Shown: positions 60,651 to 64,000 of the stretch, piece after piece
Numbering within the stretch: the stretch's first letter is position 1
Layout of the letters: every line of letters begins with the position of its first letter
Assembly (NCBI GenBank): GCA_005281725.1
Contig: SSBO01000012.1
Coordinates: forward strand, 13,576,863-13,640,862
Origin: Wuchereria bancrofti
Lineage: Eukaryota; Nematoda; Chromadorea; Rhabditida; Onchocercidae
Direction: 5' to 3'
Length of the DNA: 64,000 nt
Program-made: the position numbers and the translations under genes
The notes under the pieces: generated by a model
Databases searched by the model: none
What the model was told of the DNA's origin: nothing
The model's input: only the letters and a program-made list of their open reading frames with translations

Positions 60651-63640
60651 CTTTTTTATTTGACTTACTTCTGCTCGGTCGTTCTCGGGAATAAGTTTAT
60701 TGAAATCGTTGTCATTTGAAAGGAATTCTCGTATATTCATTGAGGCATTCATAAAGATGTCCTTCATTTCGTTGTAAATTTTGAGTGCTTCAGTTCCACT
60801 TGCAGGTAATAAAACATTATCGACATAGAGGTTTTTCTTAATTTCTAACGCGGTTTTGCTTCCATGAGTTTCTAGATGATAATTGAGAGTAGCTGAAAGT
60901 AAAAAGGGAGACGCTATTACTCGAAATGGAACCCTCTGAAAACGATAACATATCAAATTTTCCTTGGTGATTTCTTCTTGAATATCCTTTAACCACAAAA
61001 AACGAGTGCAGTTCCTTTCGGACGGGTGTAATTCCAGTTGCAAAAAAGCCTTTTCTATATCTGCTGTTATAACAATTTTCATCATTCTGAAACGAAGTAA
61101 AACACCTGCTAAGCCAGGTAGTGTAGTGGGACTACGATATAATATATTATTCAGACTTTTTTCTACTTAAATATGGGCCGAAGCGTCATAGACAATTCGT
61201 AATTTTGTAGTTGTCTTTCCCGGGGTTAGTACTTCATGATGACGTAAATAATGTAAAATACCTTCTTGATCCATGTTTGCTGTCACTTTCTCAATAATAT
61301 TCGACAGTAATTGCTCTTTGATTATCTCGTCATAACGTTCGAGCAAAGATTGATTGGATTGAAATCGTTTGACTAATGTCTTTAATCGTCCATAACAAAG
61401 ACCATAATTGTCTTGTAAGTTAATCTTCTTATCTTTCCATGGCCAACAAACTTGATACCTATTGTTTTCCTTAGTAATACTATTTTTAAATTGTTTTAGT
61501 GCCTCCTCATCGTCTTGATTATTTGGTTGTTCGTTAATCCCTATTACTTCCAATTTCCAAAACTGATCTATATCTGGATTAGTAATGACAGTAGTTACAT
61601 TAATAGAATTAAGGCTATCAAGTTCGCAAGTCATATTAGTATATCCACAACCTGTTATTATCGATCCTACCTTGGTGTGAAGTAAATAAAAACCTGATAG
61701 CATACTGTGGACTTTGTAAGGTTGCATGAATTCGAAGAAATGGTCTACTCCGATTATGATATCGGGTCGACTCCAATATCCTTCCGATTCATCTAACTGT
61801 TTCTGACGTGTAATAAATTTCATATCATAAAAACTTGGATTAATAATTTGTAGTTTATCCGTTAAATAGTCTAATGCATAAGCGTTGATAGTTATGAATT
61901 TAGATTCTAAAGTTCTTATTCCTAATTTCACTTTATTAGTTTGGTAGAGTTTGGGAAATTGGTTGCCGAAAGAAAAAAGTTTTAATTCTTCCTTTGTGGT
62001 TTCAGCTAGACCTAAACGACTGGCTAACTTTCTTGAAATGAAAGATGATTGGGAACCTGGATCAAATAATACTAAAGCGTCTTCTCGAGTTTACTTGGGT
62101 TGACTGCTTCAATTTCTTTGCATATTAATAAAACCTTCTTGCCTTGATGGTTGATCGGTTGATTTAGTAAATTTGTAATGATTGTTGAATTTGTTTCTTC
62201 TTTACTAGAACCATTATTGAGCGAACAATATTTCTTGTAGCATAATGCCGTATTGTGTTGACCTTTGCAGTGGAAGCATATACGTCTTTTTTGTTTGCAG
62301 TCACTTGTCGCATGCTTCGTACGGAAGCAATTAGTGCAAGCCTTAAGCTCCTTCAGGCGCTCAAATCGTTGTTTAGCCGTAAGGCAGTTTGGGCATTCAT
62401 TATCCCAATGATTTTTGTTACAAAATATACAAGGTCTTCTTTCCTTGTTAAATTTTATTTTACTACTAGACTGAAGGTTCTTAACTTCATTTAATTGTTT
62501 TGTTATAAATAAGGCGGAGGTTCCTCTTCCCCTTTGAAACTGAAGTGCTCTTTTTGCGATTTGTTCTAGTGAAGTTTTCTGGTTCCTATTTACCTCTTCA
62601 TTTCTTTGAATTAATATCATTAAAAATTTTCGTAAATCACTTACGGACCAGGTTTCCCTTTCTGTTTTTGTTTGATAGACCTTATCCAGAATCCATGTTG
62701 GTAGTTTGCTTTCAATTGTTACTTCGATGCTGGAATGCTCTAAATTCTCGCCTATTGCTTCTAATTGACGAAGGATTTTCTCCATTGCTTCCACTTTTGT
62801 TTTCCATTCTTTGTCGTTCCGTTGAATAGAATAAAACTCGTTGTATAATGATTTCTTTATAGTAATAGGATTACCATATTTGTCGATTAAGACCTGTCTT
62901 ATCAAATCGTAATTCTCTGGAGCTATGTCAAACCCTCTTATTGCTTCTAAGGCTTCTCCCTTTAAGCATGAAATCAAATAAGTGAGCTTTTGAATATTTG
63001 GAATCTCCTGCAGGTGTATGGCTGCATTAAAACTGTTCCAAAATTCTCGCCACAATTTTGGATCCCCACTAAAGACTGGTAGTGGTAGCTGTGGCAGATT
63101 TATTGTTGAATGATAACTGGGTGAGAGTCTCTCCATTATCTTTTCTTTGGTACTCATGGACTTCTCTTGTTGGAAGGCTGATTCAAAATCATTATAATAT
63201 GATGTTAGTGTAATGATAGCCTCCTTACTACTATTAATCATATGAAGAATACCTTGTTTGTCGTTGACCATTTTCTCGTATTTCTCTTCTTCCTCCTTTC
63301 TCTTTGTTGTTATCGTGATCTGTTGTATGAAGTCCAGCCATTTTTGGTTGATTGTCTCCAAAGTCCCAACATACATCTCGAGCCGCTTGGCTTTGTCCTT
63401 GACGATTTGCTTCTTGATTTCGTATTGCTGCTTCTGTTCCTCCAGTAGCTGGTTTCGATCTGGTGGTAACAACCCGAGTTTCTTGATCTCGTCCAGAAGT
63501 TCGATCAGTCTGCCAACTGTTGGTTTCGCTGATTGACTGAGAGAGGCCGCCATCTTGACCTCACCTCGGACACCAAAAGATTTGTTATGAAAGCTTTACG
63601 GACACCAACGGCTCGTGGAGAAAGCGTTTATTTTTGAATA
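60651..63640 (-). mobile_element. BEL/Pao element 2, second placed copy
   Basis: Appears identical to 52513-55502 (offset 8138). It covers gag (62072-63553), the frameshifted protease with DPG, the TAA at 61169-61167 and RT with YVDN. It starts at n 60650 and ends inside the LTR at 63640, where the sequence jumps without a gap into an inverted gag piece. Probably redundant with the copy at 52.5-55.6 kb. Confidence 0.85.
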
Positions 63641-64000
63641 TTTGACATAGCTCCAGAGAATTACGATTTGATAAGACAGGTCTTAATCGACAAATATGGT
63701 AATCCTATTACTATAAAGAAATCATTATACAACGAGTTTTATTCTATTCAACGGAACGACAAAGAATGGAAAACAAAAGTGGAAGCAATGGAGAAAATCC
63801 TTCGTCAATTAGAAGCAATAGGCGAGAATTTAGAGCATTCCAGCATCGAAGTAACAATTGAAAGCAAACTACCAACATGGATTCTGGATAAGGTCTATCA
63901 AACAAAAACAGAAAGGGAAACCTGGTCCGTAAGTGATTTACGAAAATTTTTAATGATATTAATTCAAAGAAATGAAGAGGTAAATAGGAACCAGAAAACT
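63641..64000 (+). mobile_element. Inverted fragment of Pao element 2 gag (runs off the window)
   Basis: The reverse complement of 54794-54435: an open plus-strand frame reading FDIAPENYDLIRQVLIDKYG and onward through the later part of the gag domain. It is fused directly to LTR sequence at 63640/63641 with no n. Confidence 0.85.

Overview
The window is a very AT-rich, gene-poor stretch of a nematode nuclear genome, probably a spirurid or filarial-type worm. Four things point to this. Exact copies of the nematode SL1 spliced-leader sequence are present. Introns have nematode-style TTTCAG/TTTTAG acceptors. BEL/Pao retrotransposons are abundant. Three small multi-exon animal genes are present: a SoxB transcription factor, a NADAR-domain protein and a GPI-anchored, glypican-like proteoglycan. 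The species cannot be named from sequence alone.

Layout. 1-7 kb: two copies of one Pao element (gag, zinc knuckles, protease, start of RT); the second has a 5' LTR carrying SL1. 7-23.5 kb: AT-rich non-coding DNA with simple repeats and one 1.08 kb duplicated block. 23.5-26.3 kb: five-exon SoxB gene, minus strand. 26.3-29.5 kb: non-coding with long microsatellites. 29.5-32.7 kb: decayed Pao copy, minus strand. 32.9-38.5 kb: one 2.84 kb block present twice, holding the last exons of an unidentified plus-strand gene and the last exons of the NADAR gene. 37.8-40.8 kb: NADAR gene, eight exons, minus strand. 41-47 kb: non-coding. 47.0-49.3 kb: last three exons of the glypican-like gene, minus strand. 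49.7-64 kb: direct and inverted copies of a second Pao family and its flanks, plus a solo LTR carrying SL1.

Most large duplications here meet at a single lower-case n. They read best as overlapping contig ends that a scaffolder placed side by side without merging, sometimes in the wrong orientation. They should not be counted as biological duplications without long reads. No RNase H or integrase domain is visible in any Pao copy, and every copy is truncated or carries lesions.

The most interesting observation is that two otherwise dissimilar LTR-type sequences (about 3.93 kb and 50.92 kb) each contain the exact 22-nt SL1 leader followed by GT, next to an AATAAA signal. In the second, SL1 starts directly after AATAAA, where the R region of an LTR is expected. 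This suggests a retroelement lineage whose R region is the host spliced leader.
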